Assembly: GCF_001975985.1 (NCBI RefSeq) | Contig: NZ_MTQF01000006.1 | Coordinates: 217,530-281,529, forward strand | DNA length: 64,000 bases | From: [Flexibacter] sp. ATCC 35103 | GTDB lineage: Bacteria > Bacteroidota > Bacteroidia > Flavobacteriales > Flavobacteriaceae | Direction of reading: 5' to 3' | Part shown: piece after piece, positions 25,993 through 34,573 of the stretch | How positions within the stretch are numbered: position 1 is the stretch's first letter | How the letters are laid out: each line of letters begins with the position of its first letter | Notes under the pieces: generated by a model | What the model was told of the DNA's origin: nothing | Databases searched by the model: none | Seen by the model: only the letters and a program-made list of their open reading frames with translations | Program-made: the position numbers and the translations under genes

Positions 25993-28845
25993 TTATTTCT
26001 TTATAAAACGTTTCACAGTTCGTTTACCGTCTTTATCAAAAACAATGAGGTAAACACCACGGTTTAAACCGGAAACGTTTATGCTGTTATCTCTGATTTC
26101 ATGAGTTTTAACTAAACTTCCGGTTTGGGAATCTATAATACTTATATTTCCTCCGGTTAAATCTGTGGTTATAAAAAGGGTATTTTCGACAGGATTTGGA
26201 TAAATATTTAAAAAATCAGCATCCTTTTCTTCATTTGCAATATCCCATGAATTTTCCGGAACTATTGCTCCTGTTTCGGCTTTTGTAATTCGGATCCAAT
26301 TAATATTTACACCGCTATTTCGTATAGATATTCCAAAATTATACGTTCCTGCATTTACATTTACAGTCTGAGATACTGTTTGCCATTTTTGCCATCCTCC
26401 TGTATTCGGGATATTTACTCTGCCAAACTGAATTGTTGCTTCATTTAGATCAGCTGATATTTTTGCGCCGTTTACAGCACTTGCAACTCTGTATTCAATT
26501 AGATAAGCCCCTGATGTTGGAAAATTAATATTGTTATATGTCAGCCAGTCGCCTCTGTCAGTATAGCCTACATGTAAACCCCCGCCAGTATCTGTTGTAG
26601 TTTCTGTCTGGATTCCGCTCATTGCAGAATAATCTTCGGCTTGTATTAAACGAGACGTTTGCCCAACTGTTGTCGAAAATAATCTCCATTGTCCCCAGGT
26701 CTGGTTATTGTTTTCCCATTGTTGTACATTGGCACCTTCATCAAAATCTCCTCCTGCAACTTCAACTAATTTACCACTGTGTCTGGCAATAAGTTTATAA
26801 GATCTAATACCTGCAGCTACTACTACAAACTGTTGACTAGGTGTCCCGCTATATTCATTTTGTACCACATTGGCACCATTGAGTTTACTGGAATTATTTA
26901 CATCCAGGGACTTATTGCTATTATTAGCAATGATTTTGTACAATCCATGTCCCAAATGGGTAAAAGTAAATTTCTGGTTTGCAGCTGAACGTGAATCCCC
27001 TTGAATAATATTAGCTCCATTGGCTGTGCTGCTACCCAAAACAGTCATGTCCATAAAACTGTTTTGGTTTTGTAAAAAGTAAGTTGCATTTCCCAAATCT
27101 GTTACACCATTTGCAAGGATACGAACAGAAGTTACTTTATTATTCCAAAACGTATCTAAACAACTATTATTTGAAGTGATTATGGTTGAAGTTCCAGTGA
27201 AATTATCATCATGATATAAAATAGCCTGAAACCCCTCTGCTACACGGAGTGAAGAAATATCATCATTTAAAATTCCTAAAGAGTTCAAACGATCCAAATC
27301 ATAATCTCCAATTGTTAACCCTGCGGAAAATCCTTCATAATTACAATCTTTATAAACCGTAATTACATCGCTTGAAGCGCTTATTGCACTCGGCGGAATA
27401 ATTCCGGTAATAGAATAGCTTCCAAGTGAATCATAAGAAGAATATCCTCCGGAAACTGGATAGCCTGCTCCTATCCCAATTACTCGTAGAAAATATTTAC
27501 CTGCAGGTAAGTTTACATTCAAAGAAATATTTAATACAAATGGATCAGGATTATAATACGCATTTATCGCGCTGCCAGAATCGTCAAACAATCTCATTGC
27601 AAGGTGAATATTGCCATTTCTCGAAACCGTATTGACATTGATAGCAACATTTCCCCCTTTTGTGGTAAACGTAAACAAATCCTGATCACCCAGAGTAGAA
27701 ATGATCCCGTCTTTTTTATAAATTATTCCATTCATATTATATTCTATATTAGATGCAGTAGCGGCATTATCTCCATAATCATCAGGTCTAAACCCTATTC
27801 CAAATTTAGGACCTGAAATAATTGCAATATCATCTTCCTTGTTACTTGCATTATTATATTCGCCTTTACTCCATTGTACCACTTCTCTGTAATATCCTGT
27901 ACCCATAATTGGAGCCCAAGATGTTCCGGGTACTCCCACAAAATATTCTGCACCATCTTCAAGCCCATCATGACTAAGGTCGAAGGTATGGCCAACTTCA
28001 TGTGATGCAACTTCTCCACCGTTTTTACCTGAAAGTTCAAATGCCCAGCAAGGAACATCATTATCCCAATTAAAAGACCCAACATAAGCAACGCCTCCAA
28101 CTCCTGGTCTGGCTGTCTGTGTTGGAGTTACCACAGTACGCATTCTTCTGTTTTTAGGGTACGAATTATAAACTTCTTCACTTGTAGTTATATTCAGATT
28201 AAATGGTCTGTAATCCTCTGCTACTAGTTCCCAGAACTCCAGGATATCAGCATCACTCATTCCGGATGGTGCTGCATTTATGGCGTTTCCATTATTCCAA
28301 AGATTTCCCGGAGGCATATAGTACCCGTCAAAATCCAATAATACACAACCTGGTGCACCCGGTAAACTTTGCAAATGCAATAGAGCCGGAGCAATTTCGG
28401 CAACTGCTTTACTGGTTACTTTCCCTGGATTTTGAGAAGCTTTCGGATAATCAATACAAATTAGTTTATTGATATCCTCTTTTGAGACATAAGCATTTCC
28501 TTGGGCATCTGAATAATATTTGTAGGCCTTTTTTGTTTTATTAAAAATGATATGACCTTCAAGTGATTTATTCTTCACATTTATATAAAAAGAAGATTCG
28601 GGAACATCCTTGATTTCTCCAACTAAAAATTCACCGGAGGCATTAGATTCTTTAAAATTTATTTTTGCTGTAAAGGTTTTTGAATTTTCAACCTTAAGCG
28701 AAACTGTTTTCTGATTCTTTGCAAGCTCTTTTTTTAAATTCTTCATAAACGTTTTACTCGAACCTAAAGAAGTTTGTGCTGCTGCAAAATTACTTAAGAC
28801 AATAACAACTATTAAACTCAGCCATAATCGGGTACTGTTTTTCAT
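25993..28845 (-). CDS. Secreted multidomain metallopeptidase-like protein, T9SS cargo (paralogue 1)
   Basis: A 950-aa secreted protein. The signal peptide (1-23, ending AAAQ) is followed by a prodomain-like region (about 30-150) and a zinc metallopeptidase-like domain. Its zinc motif is HEVGHTFDLSH (H282, E283, H286, H292) with a Met-turn-like WAPIMGTGYY. Unlike classical metzincins, the Gly at motif position 8 is Asp. Then come a bacterial pre-peptidase-like beta domain (about 380-485), a beta/gamma-crystallin domain (about 490-575, VITVYKDCNYEGF), a ricin-type trefoil (about 585-725), CBM6 (about 735-860, QAEDYSAMSGIQ) and a T9SS type A sorting domain (about 880-950, VYLIVFDKDGKRTVKRFIKK). 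It probably digests protein on a polysaccharide-rich surface. It is a tandem paralogue of 29542-32418. Confidence 0.88.
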   Translation of the reverse strand: MKNSTRLWLSLIVVIVLSNFAAAQTSLGSSKTFMKNLKKELAKNQKTVSLKVENSKTFTAKINFKESNASGEFLVGEIKDVPESSFYINVKNKSLEGHIIFNKTKKAYKYYSDAQGNAYVSKEDINKLICIDYPKASQNPGKVTSKAVAEIAPALLHLQSLPGAPGCVLLDFDGYYMPPGNLWNNGNAINAAPSGMSDADILEFWELVAEDYRPFNLNITTSEEVYNSYPKNRRMRTVVTPTQTARPGVGGVAYVGSFNWDNDVPCWAFELSGKNGGEVASHEVGHTFDLSHDGLEDGAEYFVGVPGTSWAPIMGTGYYREVVQWSKGEYNNASNKEDDIAIISGPKFGIGFRPDDYGDNAATASNIEYNMNGIIYKKDGIISTLGDQDLFTFTTKGGNVAINVNTVSRNGNIHLAMRLFDDSGSAINAYYNPDPFVLNISLNVNLPAGKYFLRVIGIGAGYPVSGGYSSYDSLGSYSITGIIPPSAISASSDVITVYKDCNYEGFSAGLTIGDYDLDRLNSLGILNDDISSLRVAEGFQAILYHDDNFTGTSTIITSNNSCLDTFWNNKVTSVRILANGVTDLGNATYFLQNQNSFMDMTVLGSSTANGANIIQGDSRSAANQKFTFTHLGHGLYKIIANNSNKSLDVNNSSKLNGANVVQNEYSGTPSQQFVVVAAGIRSYKLIARHSGKLVEVAGGDFDEGANVQQWENNNQTWGQWRLFSTTVGQTSRLIQAEDYSAMSGIQTETTTDTGGGLHVGYTDRGDWLTYNNINFPTSGAYLIEYRVASAVNGAKISADLNEATIQFGRVNIPNTGGWQKWQTVSQTVNVNAGTYNFGISIRNSGVNINWIRITKAETGAIVPENSWDIANEEKDADFLNIYPNPVENTLFITTDLTGGNISIIDSQTGSLVKTHEIRDNSINVSGLNRGVYLIVFDKDGKRTVKRFIKK

Positions 28846-28913
28846 GTTTATATTATTTAATGTTATATTATTATTTAGAAATAGCAGTTTGTATCGGGAT
28901 TTTCGAAAGCAAT

Positions 28914-28988
28914 TTATTGAACGTTGCCTAAAAAGTTCCAGTACTCGATCACGGGTTTTCGTCTTCTCTTTTTGTAATTTTTTTTCAT
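28914..28988 (-). pseudogene. Relic of a gene start resembling the chitinase leader (24-aa ORF)
   Basis: A minus-strand ATG at 28988 opens a 24-codon frame (MKKNYKKRRRKPVIEYWNF...). Bases around the ATG (TATTAAACAATTACTATGAA... then AATTACAAAA) nearly match the leader and start of the GH18 chitinase gene at 34442 (TATTAAACAATTATTATGAA...). The reading frame then diverges and stops. It looks like the leftover 5' end of a deleted or recombined family member, or a short leader ORF of the peptidase gene. Confidence 0.5.
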
Positions 28989-29434
28989 AGTAATTGTTTA
29001 ATAGATTAACGCATCAGGCGTAATTATTTGAAGTAAAAAAAACGATACAAGACAAAATAACTCATTGTTAATCAATAAGTTATAATTTTAGCATATCAAA
29101 TATAGTAAAAATTATACTACATTTTATTTTATTAATAAGTTTTTTCTTTAAATTTTAAATTAGTCCCAAATAAATGGCTTAAACGTAGTAAACAATTGAT
29201 TTAATGGATGTTGAATAATTTTAGTATTGGGTTCAAAAAACAAAATGTTCTTTTCTTTTTTTGAAGAATTCAGGATAAAAAACACTTTTTACTTCTTAAT
29301 AAAGAATAATTAAAACGCATAGAACGCTAAGTTTATACATATAAGTCTTTACATAAACACTGCTTTCACAATTTCGATAGCTATTGGTAACAAAGTGTTT
29401 CAGCTATGAGCTTTGTGAATTTTACACAAATAAA

Positions 29435-29518
29435 AAAGGCTGCCATTTCTGACAGCCTTTAAGCTATTTTAATTATTGGGTAAAAACCTTTGTCAAATCT
29501 ACAAGTTTGACAAAGGTT
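29435..29518 (-). terminator. Double terminator of metallopeptidase 2
   Basis: The proximal hairpin AACCTTTGTCAAA/TTTGACAAAGGTT (29485-29518) is identical to the one after paralogue 1. The distal hairpin AAAGGCTG/CAGCCTTT (29435-29460) has the same ten-base loop CCATTTCTGA as the distal hairpin of paralogue 1, but a different, still paired, stem. Located just past the stop at 29542. Confidence 0.8.
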
Positions 29519-29541
29519 GAAATAAAAACAACTAACAACTA

Positions 29542-32418
29542 TTATTTTTTTATAAAACGTCTAACAGTTTGTTTACCGTCTTTATCAAAAACAATCACGT
29601 AAACGCCACGGTTTAAACCGGAAACATTTATGCTGTTATCTCTGATTTCATGTGTTTTAACCAAACTTCCGGTTTGGGAATCGATTATTTTAACTGTTCC
29701 TCCTACTACATCTGTAGTAAAGAAAAGCGTTTCTGAGACCGGATTAGGATATACGTTTAATGCTACATCTTTCGTCTCTTCGTCTGCAATAGTCAATGAA
29801 GATTCAGTAGTAATTGCGGCAGCACCAATTTTGGTAATTCTGAACCAGTTGATATTTACCGCACTGGTCTGAATATAAATTCCAAAATTATACGTTCCGG
29901 CATTTACGTTTACAGTTTGTGTTACGGTTTGCCAGTTTTGCCATCCACCTGTATTTGGGATATCTACATTGCCTAAAATAATAGTTCCTCCGTTTAAATC
30001 CGAAGAGATTTTAGCACCATCAACAGCACTTGCTATTCGATACTCAATCAAATAAGAACCTGTTGTAGGGAAATTGATACTGTTATACGCCAGCCAATCT
30101 CCGGTATCTGTATAAGCAACGTTTAAGCCTCCGCCAGCATCTGTTGTAGCTTCTGTCTGAATTCCGTTCATAGCTGAGTAATCTTCGGCCTGAATCAAGG
30201 TTGAAGTTTGAGCAGTTGTTGTTGCAATCAACTTCCATTGTCCGCAAGTCTGACCGTTATCCTGCCATTGCTGTACATTTGCACCATTTGCGGTACTCGC
30301 TCCGGCAACCTCAACAATTTTACCGCTGTGTCTGGCCACTATTTTATAAAATCCGTCTCCAGTCGAAGTCACGACAAATTGCTGATTTGTTGTTCCGTTA
30401 TACGGATATTGTTCTACATTGGCACCATTATCTTTATTAAAATTATTTACATCTAAAGACTGACCGCTATGATTGGCAATAATTTTATACAAACCATCAC
30501 CCAAATGTGTGAAAGTATATTTTTGATTGTTTCCTGAATTTACAGTTCCCTGTGCGATATTGGCACCATTGGCTAAACTGGCATTCCAGACATCCATATT
30601 CAATCCGCTGTTTCTATTTTGCAAAAAGAAAGTCTGATTTCCTAAAGTCGTTACTCCGTTTGCAAGTATTCTGATTGAACTTACTTTGTCGTTCCATGTT
30701 GTATTCAAACACGAATTATCAGAATTAATTACTGTTGAAGCGCCTGTAAAATTATCATCCTGATACAAAATTGCCTGAAAACCCGGAGTGATTTTAAGCG
30801 ACGAAATATCATCGTTTAAAACGCCTAACGCATTCAATCGTGTCAGATTATAATCACCAATAGTCAAACCTCCAGAAAATCCGGTATAATTGCAATCTTT
30901 ATAAACCGTAATGACATCAGTAGAAGGTGCAATGTTTCCTCCCGGCGGAATCGTTCCAGTAACGGAATAACTACCAATAGAACCGTAAGCTGAATATCCG
31001 CCATAACCGGCGCTTCCTGCTCCTGTACCATCAACACCAATAAAATATTTACCGGCCGGCAAATTCACATTCATAGACGCATTTAATGCAAAAGGATCAG
31101 AGTTCCAATAGGTTCCCATTTCGGCACCTGCGGCATTATACAATCTGATCAAAAGATGCAGGTTTCCATCTCGTCCCACTGTATTGGCATTGATCGAGAC
31201 ATTTCCTCCGCCTGTTGTAAACGCAAAAAAATCATAATCGGCTTCACTGGAAATAATTCCGTTTTTCTGATTAATAGCACCGCTGGCATTATAATCTAAA
31301 GTGGCTGCAGAAGCTGTATTATTTCCGTAATCATCACCTCTGTATCCTACGCCAAATTTAGTTCCGGCAATAGTAGCGACATCATCTTGTTTATTATTTG
31401 CATAATCGTATTCTCCTTTACTCCATTGTACCACAGGTCTGTAATATCCTGCTCCCATGATTGGCGCCCACGAAGTATTGTTTATGCCCACAAAATAGTC
31501 TTCAACAGGATTTGTACGGCCATCGTGGCCCAGATCAAAAGTATGCCCTACTTCATGCGCAGAGGCATCTCCACCAGATTTACCCGAAGTAATAAATACC
31601 CAGCAAGGTACATCATTGTCCCAATTGAAGGAACCAATATATGCCACACCTCCCGCCCCCGGGGCTGCAGTATTGGTTGGAGTCACCACCACACGCATTC
31701 TTCTGTTTCTTGGGTATGAATTAAAAACGGCTTCACTTGTCGTAACATTCAGGTTAAAAGGTCGGTAATCTTCTGAGACTACTTCCCAATGTTGCTGTAC
31801 ATCGGCATCGCTCATTCCGGATGGTGCTGCATTTATGGCGTTTCCGTTATTCCAGAGATTTCCTGCCGGCATATTATAGCCATCAAAATCTAATAAAACA
31901 CAGCCTGCGCCGCCTGGTAAACTTTGCAGGTTTAATAAAGCCGGAGCAATTGCTGCAGCAGCTGTTTTACTGGTTGTTTTATTGGTACTTTCCGGAACAT
32001 TTTTATAATCGATACAAACTAATGTATTGATATCAACTTTAGAAACAAAGGCATTTCCCTGAGCATCTGAGTAATATTTGTAAGCTTCTCTTGTCTTTTT
32101 AAAAATGACGTGTCCTTCAAGGGATTTATCCATCACTTTGATATAAAAAGAAGATTCTGCTACATTTTTGATTTCTCCAATCAAAAATTCACTTGAAGCA
32201 TCAGATTTTTTGTAATTGATTTTTGCATTGAAGTTTTTGTTCTCTGCCTGAAGCAAAATGGTTTTCTCTGTAGTGCTTTTGGAAGTAGCACTTGAAAGTC
32301 CGTTTTTTAAATTGTTCATGAATGTTTTACTCGAGCCTAAAGAAGTTTGCGCAACGGCAAAACTGCTAAAAACAATAAAAACAAATAAACTTAACCGAAA
32401 TCTGTAATTGTTTTTCAT
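29542..32418 (-). CDS. Secreted multidomain metallopeptidase-like protein, T9SS cargo (paralogue 2)
   Basis: A 958-aa protein with the same architecture as 25993-28845: signal peptide (1-23, ending AVAQ), prodomain-like region, zinc motif HEVGHTFDLGHDG with IMGAGYYRPVVQW downstream, pre-peptidase-like beta domain, beta/gamma-crystallin (VITVYKDCNYTGFSGGLTIG), ricin-type trefoil, CBM6 and T9SS type A tail. Its crystallin-ricin-CBM6 part is closer to that of the GH64 protein (34574-37246) than to its own tandem paralogue. This suggests module exchange. It begins 386 bases past the chitinase gene stop and has its own terminators. Confidence 0.88.
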   Translation of the reverse strand: MKNNYRFRLSLFVFIVFSSFAVAQTSLGSSKTFMNNLKNGLSSATSKSTTEKTILLQAENKNFNAKINYKKSDASSEFLIGEIKNVAESSFYIKVMDKSLEGHVIFKKTREAYKYYSDAQGNAFVSKVDINTLVCIDYKNVPESTNKTTSKTAAAAIAPALLNLQSLPGGAGCVLLDFDGYNMPAGNLWNNGNAINAAPSGMSDADVQQHWEVVSEDYRPFNLNVTTSEAVFNSYPRNRRMRVVVTPTNTAAPGAGGVAYIGSFNWDNDVPCWVFITSGKSGGDASAHEVGHTFDLGHDGRTNPVEDYFVGINNTSWAPIMGAGYYRPVVQWSKGEYDYANNKQDDVATIAGTKFGVGYRGDDYGNNTASAATLDYNASGAINQKNGIISSEADYDFFAFTTGGGNVSINANTVGRDGNLHLLIRLYNAAGAEMGTYWNSDPFALNASMNVNLPAGKYFIGVDGTGAGSAGYGGYSAYGSIGSYSVTGTIPPGGNIAPSTDVITVYKDCNYTGFSGGLTIGDYNLTRLNALGVLNDDISSLKITPGFQAILYQDDNFTGASTVINSDNSCLNTTWNDKVSSIRILANGVTTLGNQTFFLQNRNSGLNMDVWNASLANGANIAQGTVNSGNNQKYTFTHLGDGLYKIIANHSGQSLDVNNFNKDNGANVEQYPYNGTTNQQFVVTSTGDGFYKIVARHSGKIVEVAGASTANGANVQQWQDNGQTCGQWKLIATTTAQTSTLIQAEDYSAMNGIQTEATTDAGGGLNVAYTDTGDWLAYNSINFPTTGSYLIEYRIASAVDGAKISSDLNGGTIILGNVDIPNTGGWQNWQTVTQTVNVNAGTYNFGIYIQTSAVNINWFRITKIGAAAITTESSLTIADEETKDVALNVYPNPVSETLFFTTDVVGGTVKIIDSQTGSLVKTHEIRDNSINVSGLNRGVYVIVFDKDGKQTVRRFIKK

Positions 32419-32804
32419 ATAATATTTAAGGTTTGGGGTTACTTTTTAAATATGCTGCTGTGTTTTATTTTTCTCGCAGATTTGGCAGATTGAGCAGATA
32501 TTATTCTCATTTTATGTCATTGCGAGGAACGAAGCAACCTCACTAAAACCCGACAAAGATTGGTTCTCATTGCGGAGATTCTCGCGGAGATTTCTCTTTC
32601 GTAGAAATGACAAACTACACTCGAAGACAATAATAAAAATCTGCAGAATCTGTATAATTTTTTTTTTTCAATCTCTAAATCTGAGACAAAAATTCCCACA
32701 CAGATTGAAATAAATTCTAATTTTTATTTCTCAATTTTTAATTGAAAAAAAAGCACTATCCCTTCTTTCGATCAAAAAGAAGAAATAGTGCTTTTAACAA
32801 AAAC
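32419..32804. other. Intergenic region with repeat-derived sequence and chitinase terminator
   Basis: 386 bases. Around 32516-32615 lies a dispersed-repeat-like stretch (GTCATTGCGAGGAACGAAGC... to ...GTAGAAATGACAAA). At 32751-32793 is the chitinase terminator. No gene seen. Confidence 0.6.
32751..32797 (-). terminator. Intrinsic terminator of the chitinase gene
   Basis: AAGCACTAT (32751-32759) pairs with ATAGTGCTT (32785-32793), with an inner TTCTTT/AAAGAA stem. It lies 12 bases past the stop at 32805 and runs into a T tract on the minus strand. Confidence 0.8.
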
Positions 32805-34442
32805 TTATTTTTTAATAAAACGTCTCACGGTTTGTGCACCATCTTTTTCAAAAACAATCAAATAAATACCTGATTTTAAAAGCGAAACATCTACGCTATT
32901 GTTATTTACTTTTTGCCCTGAAACAACTGCACCGGTTTGAGAATCAATGATACTCACATTAGCATTGCTTACATCCTGAGTAATAGATAGTGTGCTGTCT
33001 ACAGAAGTTGGATAGACATTTAAGGCTACAAATTGTTCTGCAACAACTTCTGAAGGCGCTGATTTTGCCGCCAAACCTGAAGCCGCTTTTGTGATTCTGA
33101 ACCAATTTAGATTAAAACCTGTATTTTGAACATAGATTCCGAAATTGTATGTTCCGGCATTTACATTTACGGTTTGCGTAATGGTTTGCCAATTTTGCCA
33201 TCCTCCGGTATTAGGTACATTGACAGCACCAAGCTGAATAGTTCCGGCACTTAAATCAGAAGATAATCTTCCTCCGGTTACAGCACTTGCAACACGATAT
33301 TCAATTACATAATTTCCTGAAGTAGGGAAATTAACATTGTAATAAGCCATCCAGTCTCCTGTATCTGCGTAACCTACATTAAGACCTCCGCCAGTATCTG
33401 TTGTTGCTTCAGTCTGAATACCACTCATAGATGAATAGCTTTCTGCCTGAATTAAAGTTCCTGTACCTGTTGGTGGATTGCTTCCTGTAATAACCTGATT
33501 TACGGCTGTTAATAATGATTTTGAACCGGTAGCATCCTGAGATAATTCCCAAATCATAACTCCGCCTGCATTTTGAATTGCAAAAGTTGTTTTTGCTTTG
33601 ATGGTTGGGATTCCGTTATAATAAATCGTGTTTCCTACCTGATCCTGATTTTCTGCTCCAGGATACTGGGCTACGATATTGGCATAAGAAATTCCCTGAT
33701 TTGCAGAAGCTCCAAAACCATATCCGTAAAACGGAAGACCAATGATTGCTTTACTTGCCGGTAATCCTCTCCCTGTCCAGTAATTAAATTGATTCACTGC
33801 CATGCTGTAAGGAGAATGTTGTCCCGGAGATCCAGGAGCCCAAGGTCCTGTTGCATCATAGGCCATGATATTGATCCAGTCATAAGCTGCAAAAGTAGAC
33901 GCTGGTACATTTGCACCGCCATATCCTTCAGAAAGTGCTGCTGTAATTTGTTTACCATTTGCATGCAATTTAGCCGCAAGAGCAATTACAAATCCGCCGT
34001 AATCACCATTGATTGCAGGTCCTTCAAGATCAACATCTACTCCGTCAAAATTATGTGCTACGACATAATCGTATATTTTCTGGATAAATGCTGTTCTGTT
34101 TCCGGAGGTAATCAAATTAAAATAATTATCTCTAATTGCTCCTCCTTCAGAAATTGCTCCTCCGCCAAGCGAAACAAAAACTTTTACGTTTTGATTGTGG
34201 GCAGCATTAATAAGAGTCGTGTTTCCGGAGTTGTAAGAGAGATATCCGTTTGCATCAGGATTTTCGAACGCAATATTTATGTGCGTTAGTTTACTATACT
34301 GGATAGTACTCGAAAAGGAATTCAGGTCAACCCAGTTTGGGACATAAGCGATTACTTTTTTCTGGGCCATCGATAAATTGAAAACGCCCAATACTAAAAT
34401 AACCATCCATTTTAACGGCATTCTTTTGTAATTGTTTTTCAT
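32805..34442 (-). CDS. Secreted GH18 chitinase with CBM6, T9SS cargo
   Basis: A 545-aa secreted endo-acting glycoside hydrolase family 18 protein. After the signal peptide (about 1-26) the GH18 TIM barrel spans about 28-325. The catalytic motif DxxDxDxE is D133-GV-D136-V-D138-L-E140 (NFDGVDVDLEGP), with E140 as the acid. Upstream are the SLGGG strand (about 91-95) and downstream MAYDATGPWAPGSPGQHSPY. CBM6 (about 333-460, QAESYSSMSGIQ) and a T9SS tail (about 475-545) follow. It hydrolyses chitin or related beta-1,4-GlcNAc polymers. A shared CBM6/T9SS tail ties it to the neighbouring peptidases and GH64. Confidence 0.93.
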   Translation of the reverse strand: MKNNYKRMPLKWMVILVLGVFNLSMAQKKVIAYVPNWVDLNSFSSTIQYSKLTHINIAFENPDANGYLSYNSGNTTLINAAHNQNVKVFVSLGGGAISEGGAIRDNYFNLITSGNRTAFIQKIYDYVVAHNFDGVDVDLEGPAINGDYGGFVIALAAKLHANGKQITAALSEGYGGANVPASTFAAYDWINIMAYDATGPWAPGSPGQHSPYSMAVNQFNYWTGRGLPASKAIIGLPFYGYGFGASANQGISYANIVAQYPGAENQDQVGNTIYYNGIPTIKAKTTFAIQNAGGVMIWELSQDATGSKSLLTAVNQVITGSNPPTGTGTLIQAESYSSMSGIQTEATTDTGGGLNVGYADTGDWMAYYNVNFPTSGNYVIEYRVASAVTGGRLSSDLSAGTIQLGAVNVPNTGGWQNWQTITQTVNVNAGTYNFGIYVQNTGFNLNWFRITKAASGLAAKSAPSEVVAEQFVALNVYPTSVDSTLSITQDVSNANVSIIDSQTGAVVSGQKVNNNSVDVSLLKSGIYLIVFEKDGAQTVRRFIKK

Positions 34443-34524
34443 AATAATTGTTTAATAGGTTAATAAAAAATGTAAATAATTGGGGACGAAATTTTATATT
34501 TTTGATTAAATATTTTAGAGATAA

Positions 34525-34558
34525 GAGTCAGGATTTAGTGAATAAATCCTGACTCTAA
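34525..34558 (-). terminator. Intrinsic terminator of the GH64 gene
   Basis: GAGTCAGGATTTA (34525-34537) and TAAATCCTGACTC (34543-34555) form a perfect 13-bp stem, 18 bases past the stop at 34574, and a T-rich stretch follows on the minus strand. Confidence 0.85.
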
Positions 34559-34573
34559 AATTTATATGCTTAC

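Larger units (their letters stand above)
28846..29541. other. Long intergenic region between the two metallopeptidase paralogues
   Basis: 696 bases. Near the left it holds a relic-like start segment (28914-29016, see separate entry); near the right it has two terminator hairpins of the upstream paralogue (29435-29460 and 29485-29518). The middle (about 29030-29400) is AT-rich with no ORF or clear structure seen. Confidence 0.6.

Noticed and set aside
25993..32418. Single frameshifted gene or assembly duplication
   Set aside because: The two peptidase genes differ throughout, each with its own signal peptide, tail and terminators, so they are true tandem paralogues.
33789..34289. 166-codon open frame on the plus strand
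   Set aside because: It lies wholly antisense to the GH18 chitinase catalytic domain, has a Ser/Cys/Ile-rich translation without any motif, and no promoter or start context.
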